From Stutzerimonas stutzeri (GTDB lineage Bacteria; Pseudomonadota; Gammaproteobacteria; Pseudomonadales; Pseudomonadaceae): 64,000 nucleotides of DNA. Positions 21,902 through 31,024 of this stretch are shown piece after piece. The stretch is from the NCBI RefSeq assembly GCF_024448695.1, contig NZ_JAMOHY010000001.1:310001-374000 (forward strand). The letters run 5' to 3'. Each line of letters opens with the position of its first letter. The stretch's first letter is position 1. The notes beneath the pieces are model-generated. The model was not told the origin of the DNA and made no database searches. It was given only the letters and a program-made list of their open reading frames with translations. The position numbers were made by a program, and so were the translations under genes.

Positions 21902-23218
21902 ATGCCCGAATGGCTCGCCCCCCTTGCCCGCTGGCTGGCCGACTCCCCGCAGTGGCTGGGCCTGATCCTGTTTCTCGCGGCCTGCCTGGAGTGCCTGGCA
22001 GTGGTCGGCCTGCTGATTCCCGGCACCGTATTGCTGTTCGCCCTGGCTGCGCTCGCTGGCAGTGGCATCCTGAGTCTTGGCGAGACGCTGCTGCTGGGTT
22101 TCGTCGGCGGACTGCTCGGCGACTTGCTGTCCTACGCGCTGGGGCGCCGCTATCACCAGAACATCCGCAGACTGCGCGGGTTGCGCAACCATCCCGAATG
22201 GCTTGTCCGTGCCGAACTGTATGTCGCCCGCTACGGCGTTGCCAGCCTGCTCGTGGGTCGCTTCATCGGACCTTTGCGACCCATGTTGCCGCTCACTGCA
22301 GGCATGCTCGACATGCCTTTCGGTCGTTTTCTGCTGGTCAGCGTGGCGGCAACTGCCGGCTGGTCGATGGCCTATCTGCTGCCGGGCTGGACTGCCGGCG
22401 CTGCCGTGCGCCTGCCGCTACCGGAGGGCTTCTGGGGCGAAGCGGGTATTGTCCTCGCAGCCTTGTTGCTGCTGGTCGGCGGCGTGACGCATTACAGCCT
22501 GCGCCAGTTGCGCTGGGTCACTCCGCTGGCGGCGGTTTTCGCCGCGCTGATCCTGCTCGGCCTGTTCTTCGGCTGGTCGCATCTGGCGGAATTCGATGAA
22601 GGCCTGATGACGGTAATTCAGGGCGAACGCAGCCCGATCTTCGACCGTTTCATGGTGCTGGTAACGCGCACCGGGGACTATCACACTCAGCTCTGGGCTG
22701 CCGTACTGCTGTGCCTGCTACTGATTCTCACCAGACAGTGGCGAGCGGCAGCCTTCGCCTTTCTCACCCTGCTCGGCACGGCACTGGCCAATGGCGCACT
22801 GAAAGCGGGCTTCGCCCGGATGCGCCCGGAAATACTGCTCGAACCTCTCGACTCCTTCAGTTTTCCCAGCGGGCACAGTTCGGCAGCCTTTGCCTTCTTT
22901 CTCACCCTCGGCGTACTCGCCGGACGTGACCAGCCACCGCGATTGCGCCTGACCTGGGTACTGCTGGCCGCCCTGCCCGCCACCGCCATCGCGCTGTCGC
23001 GGGTCTATCTCGGCGTGCACTGGCCAACCGACGTGATTGCCGGCGCGCTGCTGGCGGCTACGGTCTGTGCGGCCAGCCTGAGCATCGTCCAGTGGCGGAC
23101 GCCGATGAACACCCTGTCACCCAGGGTCTGGTGGCTGATATTGCCGGCCACTCTGGGGCTGATCGGAATTCTCACGCTATGGACCTTGCCGGCGGGCATG
23201 CAGCTCTATCGCTACTGA
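21902..23218 (+). CDS. DedA-PAP2 fusion membrane phosphatase
   Basis: This is a 438-residue polytopic protein joining two families. The N-terminal half (about 1-200) is a DedA/SNARE-associated domain, with PGTVLLFALAALAG, GRFIGPLRPMLPLTAGML and AATAGWSMAYLLPGW. DedA proteins act in lipid-carrier recycling. The C-terminal half is a PAP2 acid phosphatase with all three motifs: KAGFARMRP, PSGHSS and SRVYLGVHWPTDV. A fused transporter and phosphatase could recycle undecaprenyl pyrophosphate or act on lipid A or phospholipid. That is inference. It ends four bases before the convergent LON-domain gene. Confidence 0.9.
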   Translation: MPEWLAPLARWLADSPQWLGLILFLAACLECLAVVGLLIPGTVLLFALAALAGSGILSLGETLLLGFVGGLLGDLLSYALGRRYHQNIRRLRGLRNHPEWLVRAELYVARYGVASLLVGRFIGPLRPMLPLTAGMLDMPFGRFLLVSVAATAGWSMAYLLPGWTAGAAVRLPLPEGFWGEAGIVLAALLLLVGGVTHYSLRQLRWVTPLAAVFAALILLGLFFGWSHLAEFDEGLMTVIQGERSPIFDRFMVLVTRTGDYHTQLWAAVLLCLLLILTRQWRAAAFAFLTLLGTALANGALKAGFARMRPEILLEPLDSFSFPSGHSSAAFAFFLTLGVLAGRDQPPRLRLTWVLLAALPATAIALSRVYLGVHWPTDVIAGALLAATVCAASLSIVQWRTPMNTLSPRVWWLILPATLGLIGILTLWTLPAGMQLYRY

Positions 23219-23222
23219 TCGA

Positions 23223-23813
23223 TCACGGGCCGCCTTCACCTTGCAGCTGTTCGAGCCATAGCTGAATGCACTCCAGCTGATGCAGCGGGTCATCCAGACG
23301 CAGCAACGCAAGCTTCTGCTCCGGCTGGAACGGCAGCAGATAACCCAGCTGATGAGCCAGCGAACGCTGTCCCTGAGCCGCCCCACCCATCCCCAGGGCC
23401 TCGACCATCGGATGCTGACCGAGCGCTTCACGCAAGGTCGCCAGCTCGGCATGCTGTGCGGCCAGTGGCAACTCATCAGGCTCGCTGCGCCAATCGATTT
23501 CGGCCAGGGTGAGCTGGTCAGGCTGCACTTCACTCGCGCTCACATCGAAGCGGCGACCGCCTTCGACGCGAATCCCCAACAGCCCATTGGGGCGCTGCTG
23601 CCAGTCACGGATCAGCGCTTCGCAGCCGGTCTGCGCAAAAGTCTTGGCCGCTGCGCCGACCTCACTGCCCTCGATGAGACGCACCACACCAAAACCGTGC
23701 CCCGCCTTCAGACAGCGACTGACCATGTCCAGATAGCGTGCCTCGAAGATCTGCAGATCGAGCATGCACCCAGGAAACAGCACGGTATCAAGTGGAAACA
23801 GCGGCAACTTCAT
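23223..23813 (-). CDS. LON-substrate-binding-domain peptidase-like protein
   Basis: This is a 196-residue protein made of the N-terminal (substrate-binding) domain of Lon without ATPase or protease domains (PF02190). The signature PLFPLDTVLFPGCMLDLQIF at residues 4-23 and EARYLDMVSRCL are clear. The serine-lysine protease dyad of Lon is absent, so a peptidase function is unlikely. Stand-alone members are common in Pseudomonas but uncharacterised. It is followed 20 bases upstream in the same direction by lrgB, so co-transcription with lrgAB is possible. Confidence 0.85.
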   Translation of the reverse strand: MKLPLFPLDTVLFPGCMLDLQIFEARYLDMVSRCLKAGHGFGVVRLIEGSEVGAAAKTFAQTGCEALIRDWQQRPNGLLGIRVEGGRRFDVSASEVQPDQLTLAEIDWRSEPDELPLAAQHAELATLREALGQHPMVEALGMGGAAQGQRSLAHQLGYLLPFQPEQKLALLRLDDPLHQLECIQLWLEQLQGEGGP

Positions 23814-23832
23814 CAGAACTCCTTCACAGGCA

Positions 23833-24552
23833 CTACAACCACAGGGTTACGGCCAGCGGCAACAGCACCGCCGTCATTACCCCCATCAGACTCATCGCCA
23901 GCGCCGCAAAAGCGCCGCACTCGTCGCCTTCCTGCAGCGCCTGGGCGGTACCCACGGCGTGCGCCGTCAGCCCCAGCGCCATACCACGCGCCGCAGGATG
24001 CTGAACACCGCACCGCCGCAGCAGTTCCGGACCGAATATCGCCCCGATGATGCCGGTGATCATCACGAACACCGCCGCCAGCGCCACCACCCCTCCGATC
24101 TGCTCAGCCACCAGCATGGCAATCGGCGACGTCACCGACTTGGGCGCCAGCGTCATCAGAATCATTCGCTCGGCGCCGAAGGCCCAGGCCAGGGCCATAC
24201 CCAGCGCCGTTGCAACAACACCCGCCACCAGCAGCGTAAGCATGATCGGCCCGAACAGTTCACGTATCCGCCGCAGATTGAGGTACAGCGGCACCGCCAG
24301 TGCGACCGTGGTCGGCCCCAGCAGAACGGTAAGCATCTGCGCGCTGAACCGGTATTCCTCATAACCGATGCCACAGGCCAGCAGGATGCCGATGACCAGC
24401 AGCATCGACACCAGCACCGGCTGCAGAAAGACCCAGCGGGTCTTTTCATAGGCGGCGAAGGCCAGCTGAAAGGCTGCCAGGGTGATGGCCACACCGAACA
24501 GCGGATGATGGATTACCGCCTCCCAGGCCGCCTGCCATTGCAAGGTAATCAT
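23833..24552 (-). CDS. lrgB: LrgB/CidB-family inner-membrane protein
   Basis: This is a 239-residue protein with about seven hydrophobic segments. LrgB-family blocks include LLGPTTVALAVPLYLNLRRI, TLAPKSVTSPIAMLVAEQIG and the C-terminal AHAVGTAQALQEGDECGAFA. LrgAB/CidAB proteins are linked to holin-like control of murein hydrolases and to transport of small organic acids. The direction of that effect here is unknown. Its ATG overlaps the lrgA stop by four bases. Confidence 0.92.
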   Translation of the reverse strand: MITLQWQAAWEAVIHHPLFGVAITLAAFQLAFAAYEKTRWVFLQPVLVSMLLVIGILLACGIGYEEYRFSAQMLTVLLGPTTVALAVPLYLNLRRIRELFGPIMLTLLVAGVVATALGMALAWAFGAERMILMTLAPKSVTSPIAMLVAEQIGGVVALAAVFVMITGIIGAIFGPELLRRCGVQHPAARGMALGLTAHAVGTAQALQEGDECGAFAALAMSLMGVMTAVLLPLAVTLWL

Positions 24553-24911
24553 GCCCGCGTCCTCTTGCGTTGCTGGCGGCGGATCAGCAACTGCATCAGC
24601 CAGCCGGTAAACACCAGAGACACCACCAGTGACAGCACCAGCACACCGACAATGGCCCAGAAATCATCGAGGATCGCCTGGGTGTAGGCCATCACGCCAA
24701 CCGCCGGAGGCACCAGCAACAGCGGCAGATAGCGCAGCAGACTACTGGCTGCGACCTGCAGCGATTCACTCGCCCTGCCGCGCAACAGCAATGCCACGAA
24801 CAGTAGCAGCAAGCCGATGATTGGCCCCGGCAGCATCGGTATGAACAGGACATTGAGTGCGGTGCCAAGCAATTGAAACAGCACCAGCCAGGTCAGCCCG
24901 CGTAGCAGCAT
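24549..24911 (-). CDS. lrgA: LrgA/CidA-family holin-like protein
   Basis: This is a 120-residue protein with four predicted membrane segments and a basic C-terminus (RRQQRKRTRA). The family block LNVLFIPMLPGPIIGLLLLF followed by LPLLLVPPAVGVM identifies the LrgA/CidA (PF03788) family, small holin-like proteins partnered with LrgB. The ATG at 24911 has GGAGG five bases upstream, which decides the start over an upstream in-frame codon. The 171-base gap to the divergent MaoC gene contains a perfect 12-bp palindrome, CAGGCATGCCTG (25006-25017). Confidence 0.9.
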   Translation of the reverse strand: MLLRGLTWLVLFQLLGTALNVLFIPMLPGPIIGLLLLFVALLLRGRASESLQVAASSLLRYLPLLLVPPAVGVMAYTQAILDDFWAIVGVLVLSLVVSLVFTGWLMQLLIRRQQRKRTRA

Positions 24912-25082
24912 GAGAACCTCCGAAACATGAAACACGAGTATAAGCGGCGCGCCACGACGAGGCTTCGACTATCACACCGCGCCCACCTATGACCCGACAT
25001 TCGCGCAGGCATGCCTGGTTGATTCGACTTCCTCTGCGTGCTGATCTAGCTGACCAGCCAGAACAGGAATGCCGGAGGTCAC

Positions 25083-25538
25083 ATGCCCCAGGTACCCATA
25101 GCAGAACTCAAAAACCACATCGGCAGAGATCTCGGCCACTCGCCATGGCTCGACATCGACCAGCCACGGGTCGACCAGTTTGCCGACTGCACGGGCGATC
25201 ATCAGTTCATTCATGTCGACCCCCAGCGGGCCGCGCAAACACCCTTCGGCGGCACCATTGCCCACGGTTTCCTGTCACTGTCTCTGATCCCCATGTTGAT
25301 GGACGATCTGCTGGTCATCCCCGAAGGCACCCGGATGGGCGTCAACTACGGACTCGACAGCCTGCGCTTCATCCAGCCGGTGCGGGTGGGCTCTCGGGTG
25401 CGTCTGGCCGTGACACTGCTCGACGCCCACGAGAAAAATCCCGGCCAGTGGCTGCTCAAGGCTCGTGTCGTGATGGAGATCGAAGGAGTGGACAAACCCG
25501 CCTACATTGCCGAAACGCTGGCGCTCTGCATCCTCTGA
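25083..25538 (+). CDS. MaoC-like (R)-hydratase domain protein
   Basis: This is a 151-residue hot-dog-fold protein of the MaoC dehydratase family. The hydratase 2 signature is intact: DQFADCTGDHQFIHVD supplies the catalytic Asp and His, and GTIAHGFLSLSL follows. Relatives hydrate enoyl-CoA or related thioesters. The substrate cannot be read from sequence. GGAGG lies five bases upstream of the ATG. It is divergent from lrgA and 157 bases ahead of the oxidoreductase. Confidence 0.88.
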   Translation: MPQVPIAELKNHIGRDLGHSPWLDIDQPRVDQFADCTGDHQFIHVDPQRAAQTPFGGTIAHGFLSLSLIPMLMDDLLVIPEGTRMGVNYGLDSLRFIQPVRVGSRVRLAVTLLDAHEKNPGQWLLKARVVMEIEGVDKPAYIAETLALCIL

Positions 25539-25695
25539 GAAGCCTGGGCACCCATAGATACTGTGCAGGACTTCACGCCGGGGCATCCAGGGCTTGCCGA
25601 ACAGCGGCGGCCCGGAACACTATCGGAGCGGGAGTGGGCCGGTCACGGTGGACCCGTGCTCGCTCCAATCGAACGACCGCACAGGAAGCCAAACC

Positions 25696-26337
25696 ATGCA
25701 TCTGACGCCCCAGCGCATTCTGCTTGCCGGCGCCACCGGACTCACCGGCGAGCACCTGCTTGATCGCCTGCTCAATGAACCCACCGTGGAAAGCGTCGTG
25801 GCCCCCAGCCGCAAGCCACTGGCCGAACACCCGCACCTGCACAACCCCGTCGGCCCGTTGCAGGAGCTGCTGCCGCAGCTGAGCGGCACCTTCGATACCG
25901 CGTTCTGCTGCCTGGGCAGCACGCTCAAGGAGGCCGGAAGCCAGGAAGCATTCCGCGCTGTCGATCATGATCTGGTGGTGAATTTTGCCCGCCGCGCCCG
26001 CGAGCTGGGCGTCCGCCACCTGCTGGTCATCAGCTCCCTGGGCGCCAGTTCGGACAGCTCCATCTTCTACTGCCGGGTAAAGGGCGAGATGGAAAACGCC
26101 CTGCGCGCCCAGAACTGGCCCCAGTTGACCATCGCCCGCCCGTCACAGCTGCTCGGCCCACGCATGGAAGTAAGGCCGGTTGAGCGCCTGACCGCCCCAC
26201 TGTCCTATCTGCTACCGGGAAAATACCGGGGTATCTCGGCCTGCACCCTGGCCCGCGCCCTCTGGCGTCTCGCGCTGGAGGACGACAAGGGCACACGGGT
26301 GATCGAGTCTGACGAGCTGAGAAGGCTGGGGAAATAG
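25696..26337 (+). CDS. NAD(P)-binding oxidoreductase, HTATIP2/NmrA-like
   Basis: This is a 213-residue Rossmann protein of the atypical SDR group. The dinucleotide-binding motif is GATGLTG at the N-terminus. [18 protein letters not shown] and [20 protein letters not shown] include the Ser and the YxxxK-like Y-C-R-V-K residues. [11 protein letters not shown] follows, as in TIP30/HTATIP2-like proteins. The substrate is unknown. The ATG at 25696 has AGGAAG upstream. The open frame continues 34 codons further 5' without similarity. It is convergent with orn. Confidence 0.83.
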   Translation: MHLTPQRILLAGATGLTGEHLLDRLLNEPTVESVVAPSRKPLAEHPHLHNPVGPLQELLPQLSGTFDTAFCCLGSTLKEAGSQEAFRAVDHDLVVNFARRARELGVRHLLVISSLGASSDSSIFYCRVKGEMENALRAQNWPQLTIARPSQLLGPRMEVRPVERLTAPLSYLLPGKYRGISACTLARALWRLALEDDKGTRVIESDELRRLGK

Positions 26338-26345
26338 GCCCTGCA

Positions 26346-26393
26346 GGGCCGAATTCATTCGGCCCGAGTCCATTCGGCCCGAGTCCATCCGAG
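26346..26393. terminator. Hairpin plus 15-bp tandem repeat between convergent genes
   Basis: GGGCCGAA (26346-26353), loop TTCA and TTCGGCCC (26358-26365) form a perfect 8-bp hairpin. The right arm is part of an exact 15-bp tandem repeat, CATTCGGCCCGAGTC (26356-26370 and 26371-26385), with a third partial copy CATCCGAG. No T-run follows, so it is terminator-like rather than a textbook intrinsic terminator. Confidence 0.5.
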
Positions 26394-26399
26394 TTGGCT

Positions 26400-26981
<582 letters not shown>

Positions 26982-27788
26982 TCAGCCGCTCGCATCGGAA
27001 TGGGCACGGCTGCCGGGGCGCCAGATCAACAGGCGCGAACGACGCCAGTCATCGAGCGGCAACACTTCCTCGGCCTCGACGCCCGGCACCTCAAAACTGT
27101 TGCTGATCAACAGCGCATCCTCCCGCATCTCGGCGCAGGCCTTGCTCCACAGAGTCGGCATCGGCGCCGGGGAGAGAAAGCAGTAGACCACATCGTATTG
27201 CCCCAGCGGCTCGCGCCAGAAGCTGCGCAAATACACACGACAATTGGGCTGCAGCAAACAGCGCAAACGGCACAGCACAAACGCCAGCGGTGCGGTTTCG
27301 ACCCCGACGAAATGCCCATGCGGATAAGCCTTGGCCAGCCGCAGCAGCGTACCGCCAAGTCCACTGCCCAGATCAATGAAACGAAACCCGTCGGGCAGGC
27401 GCGCCAGCTGCCGCATCAGGAGCTGTTCGGCAGCTTGGCCGGTGAGGTAAAGCGGGACGCGCTCGAACAACGCATTCCAGTTCAGCAGCAGCAAAGCGAC
27501 GAAACCGGACAGCAGCAGCCAGGGCGGTAGCGAATGATCCTGCAACAGCACCAGCCCGGGCACGAAACCAAGATTGATCGGCAACCACCAGCGTGGCAAC
27601 CCGAGCAGCTTCCCGATCAGCGCAGCCAGCAAGCCCTGCAGACCGGCCGCAACCAGCAGACTGACCGACAACCCCGCCAGTCGGGCCACGAGCAACAGCA
27701 GCAGCCAGGTGGCCAGCAGTGCTGCAAACTGACTCACCAAAGCCAGCACTGCGGGAAACCTCGCGAATGAGAAGGCAGGCATGGGCAT
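26982..27788 (-). CDS. Membrane-anchored class I SAM methyltransferase
   Basis: This is a 268-residue protein with two parts. Residues about 10-110 form four hydrophobic segments ([47 protein letters not shown] and [14 protein letters not shown]). The C-terminal part is a Rossmann methyltransferase with motif [11 protein letters not shown], then [10 protein letters not shown]. The substrate is unknown, and such membrane-tethered enzymes often act on membrane-proximal lipids or proteins. The ATG at 27788 is one of three closely spaced starts (GTG 27800, ATG 27782), none with a clear Shine-Dalgarno. It is divergent from rsgA. Confidence 0.8.
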   Translation of the reverse strand: MPMPAFSFARFPAVLALVSQFAALLATWLLLLLVARLAGLSVSLLVAAGLQGLLAALIGKLLGLPRWWLPINLGFVPGLVLLQDHSLPPWLLLSGFVALLLLNWNALFERVPLYLTGQAAEQLLMRQLARLPDGFRFIDLGSGLGGTLLRLAKAYPHGHFVGVETAPLAFVLCRLRCLLQPNCRVYLRSFWREPLGQYDVVYCFLSPAPMPTLWSKACAEMREDALLISNSFEVPGVEAEEVLPLDDWRRSRLLIWRPGSRAHSDASG

Positions 27789-27905
27789 TCGTACCGGCAC
27801 GTAAAGCCGCCGAGTCTAATGCCTGCAAAGAGCTGTATACAGGCCCGCGGTGCTGAATTCTCGCGTGCTAGAATCCTTTGCTTTCCAGCCTGGATACCCA
27901 CACAA

Positions 27906-28928
27906 ATGGCCAAACGCCAACTCAACCGCCGACAGAACTGGCGCATCGAGAAAATCCAGGAAGAGCGCGCCACGCGCGCAGCGCGTCGCGAATCGCGCGT
28001 GGTCGAAGAGCTTGAGGGCGGCGACCTGGGGCCGGAGCAGACCGGTCTGGTCATTGCTCACTTCGGCGTACAGGTAGAGGTTGAGGCGCAGGAGGGCGAG
28101 CAGTCCGGCCAGGTTTTTCGCTGCCATCTGCGGGCCAATCTGCCGGCGCTGGTGACGGGCGATCAGGTCGTCTGGCGCCCCGGCAATCAGGGCATTGGCG
28201 TTATTGTCGCGCAGCTCCCGCGCCATTCCGAACTGTGCCGCCCGGACACCCGCGGCCAGCTCAAGCCGGTCGCAGCCAATGTCGACATGATCGTGATCGT
28301 CTTTGCTCCGCTGCCGGAGCCACACGCCAATCTTATCGACCGTTACCTGATCGCCGCCGAACACGCCGGCATCACACCCTTGCTGCTGCTGAACAAGGCG
28401 GACCTGATCGATGCACAGAATGAGCCGGCTCTCGAAGCGCTGCTTTCGGTGTATCGCACCCTGGGCTATCCGCTGATGGAGGTCTCGGCCCATGAGGGCG
28501 CCGGCATGGACGCTCTCAAGGCACGCCTCGACGGCCACGTGAGCGTATTCGTCGGGCAATCCGGGGTGGGCAAATCGTCGCTGGTGAACAGCCTGCTGCC
28601 TGGAGTCGATACCCGTGTCGGACCGCTCTCGGAGCTGACCGGAAAAGGCACCCACACCACCACTACCGCACGGCTGTTCCACTTCCCTGGCGGGGGCGAA
28701 CTGATCGACTCACCCGGTATCCGCGAGTTCGGCCTGGGCCACGTCAGCCGCGCCGACGTCGAAGCGGGCTTCATTGAATTCCAAGACCTGCTGGGGCATT
28801 GCCGCTTCCGCGATTGCAAGCACGACCGCGAGCCCGGCTGCGCCCTGCTCAAGGCCCTCGAAGAAGGCCGCATACGCCCACAGCGTATGGCCAGCTACCG
28901 CTACATTCTCAGCGGGCTGGCGGAATGA
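27906..28928 (+). CDS. rsgA: Small ribosomal subunit biogenesis GTPase RsgA
   Basis: RsgA is a circularly permuted GTPase that checks late 30S assembly. The 340-residue protein has an N-terminal basic tail and OB fold. The permuted GTP motifs follow: NKAD (G4) first, then the P-loop [12 protein letters not shown], then DSPGIREF (G3). A C-terminal zinc knuckle has Cys and His in [14 protein letters not shown]. The ATG at 27906 gives [10 protein letters not shown], the Pseudomonas start. An intrinsic terminator follows at 28946. Confidence 0.96.
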   Translation: MAKRQLNRRQNWRIEKIQEERATRAARRESRVVEELEGGDLGPEQTGLVIAHFGVQVEVEAQEGEQSGQVFRCHLRANLPALVTGDQVVWRPGNQGIGVIVAQLPRHSELCRPDTRGQLKPVAANVDMIVIVFAPLPEPHANLIDRYLIAAEHAGITPLLLLNKADLIDAQNEPALEALLSVYRTLGYPLMEVSAHEGAGMDALKARLDGHVSVFVGQSGVGKSSLVNSLLPGVDTRVGPLSELTGKGTHTTTTARLFHFPGGGELIDSPGIREFGLGHVSRADVEAGFIEFQDLLGHCRFRDCKHDREPGCALLKALEEGRIRPQRMASYRYILSGLAE

Positions 28929-28945
28929 ACAGGCAACCTTTGCTT

Positions 28946-28970
28946 GCAGCTTGAGGCTTGAGCTGCTTTT
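28946..28970 (+). terminator. Intrinsic terminator after rsgA
   Basis: GCAGCTT (28946-28952) and GAGCTGC (28960-28966) form a 7-bp stem with one G-U pair around a seven-base loop, followed by TTTTC. It lies 17 bases after the rsgA stop and before the convergent motB. Confidence 0.55.
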
Positions 28971-29006
28971 CAATCCGCTCAGCGGATCGATAAAGCGCGG
29001 CGCGAG

Positions 29007-29996
29007 CTACTCATCGAAGTTCAGCACGCCTTCCTCGAAGATATTCAGCCGCTCGCGCAGCTGGTCAGGCTGCAGCGGCTCGGCAGGCGTCTGGCCCTCG
29101 CTCGCGCCCTCCGCGCCCTCCGCGCCTTCCTGAGCGGCCGCAGTCTGCTCGGACTGTTCCCCTTCGATATTGCGCTGCGCCTTCTTGGTCAGGACCAGCA
29201 TGTCGATGCGTCGGTTGATCGGATTGAGCGGGTTGTCACGGTCGTACAGCGCCGAGGATGCATAACCCACCACGCGGGCAATCTGGTTTTCCGGGTAGCC
29301 GCCCGCGATCAGGGTGCGTCGGGCGGCATTGGCGCGACCGCTCGACAACTCCCAATTGCCGAACTCGCGATTGCCCACGTAGGGCTTGGCATCGGTATGG
29401 CCGCTGATGCTGATCTTGTTCGGAATGGCGCGGATGGTATCGGCCATGGCCAGCAGGATGTCTTCGAAGTATGGCTGCAGCTGAGCGCTGCCGAGGGCAA
29501 ACATGGGGCGATTCTCCGCATCCACGATCTGAATGCGCAGGCCGTCCTGGGTAATTTCGAAAAGAATCTGGTCCTTGAAGCGGGTCAGATCGGGGTTTTC
29601 CTCGATCTTGTTCTGCAGTTCCTGCAGCACGATCTCCAGGCGCTCACGCTCCAGCTCTTCGGAAAGGCCTTCCAGCTGATCGGCATCGAGCGGAGTGCCT
29701 TGATCCATCGCCGGATCAAGCTCACTGTTGAGCGTCCGAGCCGGTGAAGGTGTAGGCGTACCGCCCAGGTCGATGACATGCGGGCTGGCGCTTTCGGTGA
29801 AACCTATGGGGTCCTGGAAATAACCGGAGATTGCGCGCTTCTGCTCAGGCGTGGCCGATGACATCAGCCACATCACCAGAAAGAACGCCATCATCGCCAT
29901 GGCAAAGTCGGCGAAGGCAATCTTCCAGGCGCCCCCATGATGGCCACCGGCGGTCTTCTTGACCCGCTTGATGATGATCGGTTGGTTATTGTCCAT
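29007..29996 (-). CDS. motB: Flagellar motor stator protein MotB
   Basis: MotB, with MotA, forms the proton-driven stator of the flagellar motor. The 329-residue protein has a single N-terminal membrane helix carrying the proton-binding Asp (AFADFAMAMMAFFLVMWLM), a plug region after it, and a C-terminal OmpA-like peptidoglycan-binding domain (ISGHTDAKPY, GRANAARRTLIAGG, INRRIDMLVLT). The tail is rich in Glu and Ala. It lies six bases downstream of motA. Confidence 0.97.
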   Translation of the reverse strand: MDNNQPIIIKRVKKTAGGHHGGAWKIAFADFAMAMMAFFLVMWLMSSATPEQKRAISGYFQDPIGFTESASPHVIDLGGTPTPSPARTLNSELDPAMDQGTPLDADQLEGLSEELERERLEIVLQELQNKIEENPDLTRFKDQILFEITQDGLRIQIVDAENRPMFALGSAQLQPYFEDILLAMADTIRAIPNKISISGHTDAKPYVGNREFGNWELSSGRANAARRTLIAGGYPENQIARVVGYASSALYDRDNPLNPINRRIDMLVLTKKAQRNIEGEQSEQTAAAQEGAEGAEGASEGQTPAEPLQPDQLRERLNIFEEGVLNFDE

Positions 29997-30002
29997 CGCG
30001 CG

Positions 30003-30854
30003 TCAGCTACCGCGCATGGCTTGTTCGAGCTCGATGAAGCTCGGCCGATGGGCGGGCAACAGCACCTTGCGTCCAAACTCCACCGCCAGGGTGGGCGGCA
30101 TGCCGGAAGCCGAGGCAACCAGCGTGGCCTTGATGGCGTCGTACAGATTCAGCTCTTCCTTGGCATCGTGATCGAGCGCCGCCGCCAGCGGGCCGAAGAA
30201 ACCGTAGGAGGCGAGAATCCCGAGGAAGGTACCGACCAGGGCGGCCCCCACCTTCATGCCGATCATGGCGTTGTCGGCCTCGGCAAGAATCGACATGGTG
30301 ATCACGATTCCCAATACGGCGGCGACGATACCCATCGCTGGCAGACCGTCGGCGACCCGAGCCACGGCGTGGGAGGGATGCTCGAGTTCTTCCTTGAGGC
30401 TGGCCAGTTCCATGTCGAACAGACCTTCCAGCTCGTGCGGTGCCATGTTGCCGGACGACATGATGCGCAGGTAATCGCAGACGAACTCGGTCATCCTCGT
30501 GTCCTTGAGAATGGCCGGGTACTTGCTGAAAATCGGGCTGGCAGCAGGCTCTTCGATATCCGCCTCGATGGCCATCATGCCCTCGCGCCGGCTCTTGTTG
30601 AGCACCTCGTAAAGCAGGCTCAGCACTTCCAGATAGTATTTCTGGCTGAACCGGGAGCCAAACATCTGCAGCGACTTCTTGAATACGATTTTGGTGGTGC
30701 TGCCAGGGTTGGCCTGGAGAAAGCCGCCAAAGGCCGCGCCGCCAATAATCAGTATTTCAAAAGGATGAATAAGCGCGCCAACCTTGCCGCCCGATAATAC
30801 GAAGCCACCGATTACGCTGGCGAACACCACGATGATGCCGAGAATTTTTACCAT
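30003..30854 (-). CDS. motA: Flagellar motor stator protein MotA
   Basis: MotA is the 283-residue stator subunit with four membrane helices and a large cytoplasmic loop. Conserved blocks include GGAAFGGFLQANPG, LPAMGIVAAVLGIVITM and AALVGTFLGILASYGFFGPLA, which contain the two prolines needed for torque coupling. The cytoplasmic loop carries charged residues (KSRREGMMAIEADIEEP) that would meet FliG. It is the first gene of motAB and is divergent from the HDOD gene. Confidence 0.97.
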   Translation of the reverse strand: MVKILGIIVVFASVIGGFVLSGGKVGALIHPFEILIIGGAAFGGFLQANPGSTTKIVFKKSLQMFGSRFSQKYYLEVLSLLYEVLNKSRREGMMAIEADIEEPAASPIFSKYPAILKDTRMTEFVCDYLRIMSSGNMAPHELEGLFDMELASLKEELEHPSHAVARVADGLPAMGIVAAVLGIVITMSILAEADNAMIGMKVGAALVGTFLGILASYGFFGPLAAALDHDAKEELNLYDAIKATLVASASGMPPTLAVEFGRKVLLPAHRPSFIELEQAMRGS

Positions 30855-30963
30855 AAGGGGATACGTCTAAAGCCTTGACACAGGGACACCCGAACACAAA
30901 CCACACGGCTTTAGCGCACTCGAACTTGTGCACTTGGCGGGAGCATGAAAAGAATTATTCGGG

Positions 30964-30990
30964 TTATCGGAAATTTTGCGCCAGACTAAA
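30964..30990 (-). promoter_or_regulatory. Sigma-28 (FliA) promoter candidate for motAB
   Basis: Read on the minus strand, TTTAGTCT-N11-TCCGATAA matches the FliA consensus TAAAGTTT-N11-GCCGATAA. Seven of eight bases match in the -10, five of eight in the -35, and the spacing is exact. It lies about 110 bases upstream of the motA ATG. The match is seen directly. FliA control is inferred from the role of motAB. Confidence 0.45.
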
Positions 30991-31024
30991 GGCCATCACG
31001 ACGAAAAGCCAGTTCGGTAGCAAA

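Noticed and set aside
23223..23813. LON-domain gene considered as a protease
   Set aside because: Only the substrate-binding domain is present. The ATPase and the Ser-Lys dyad are absent.
25006..25017. Perfect palindrome CAGGCATGCCTG between lrgA and the MaoC gene
   Set aside because: A 12-bp palindrome alone is weak evidence, and it resembles the core of the REP units. I do not call it an operator.
26356..26393. 15-bp tandem repeat considered as a CRISPR remnant
   Set aside because: There are only two and a half contiguous copies with no spacers and no cas genes. It is better explained as a hairpin with a short duplication.
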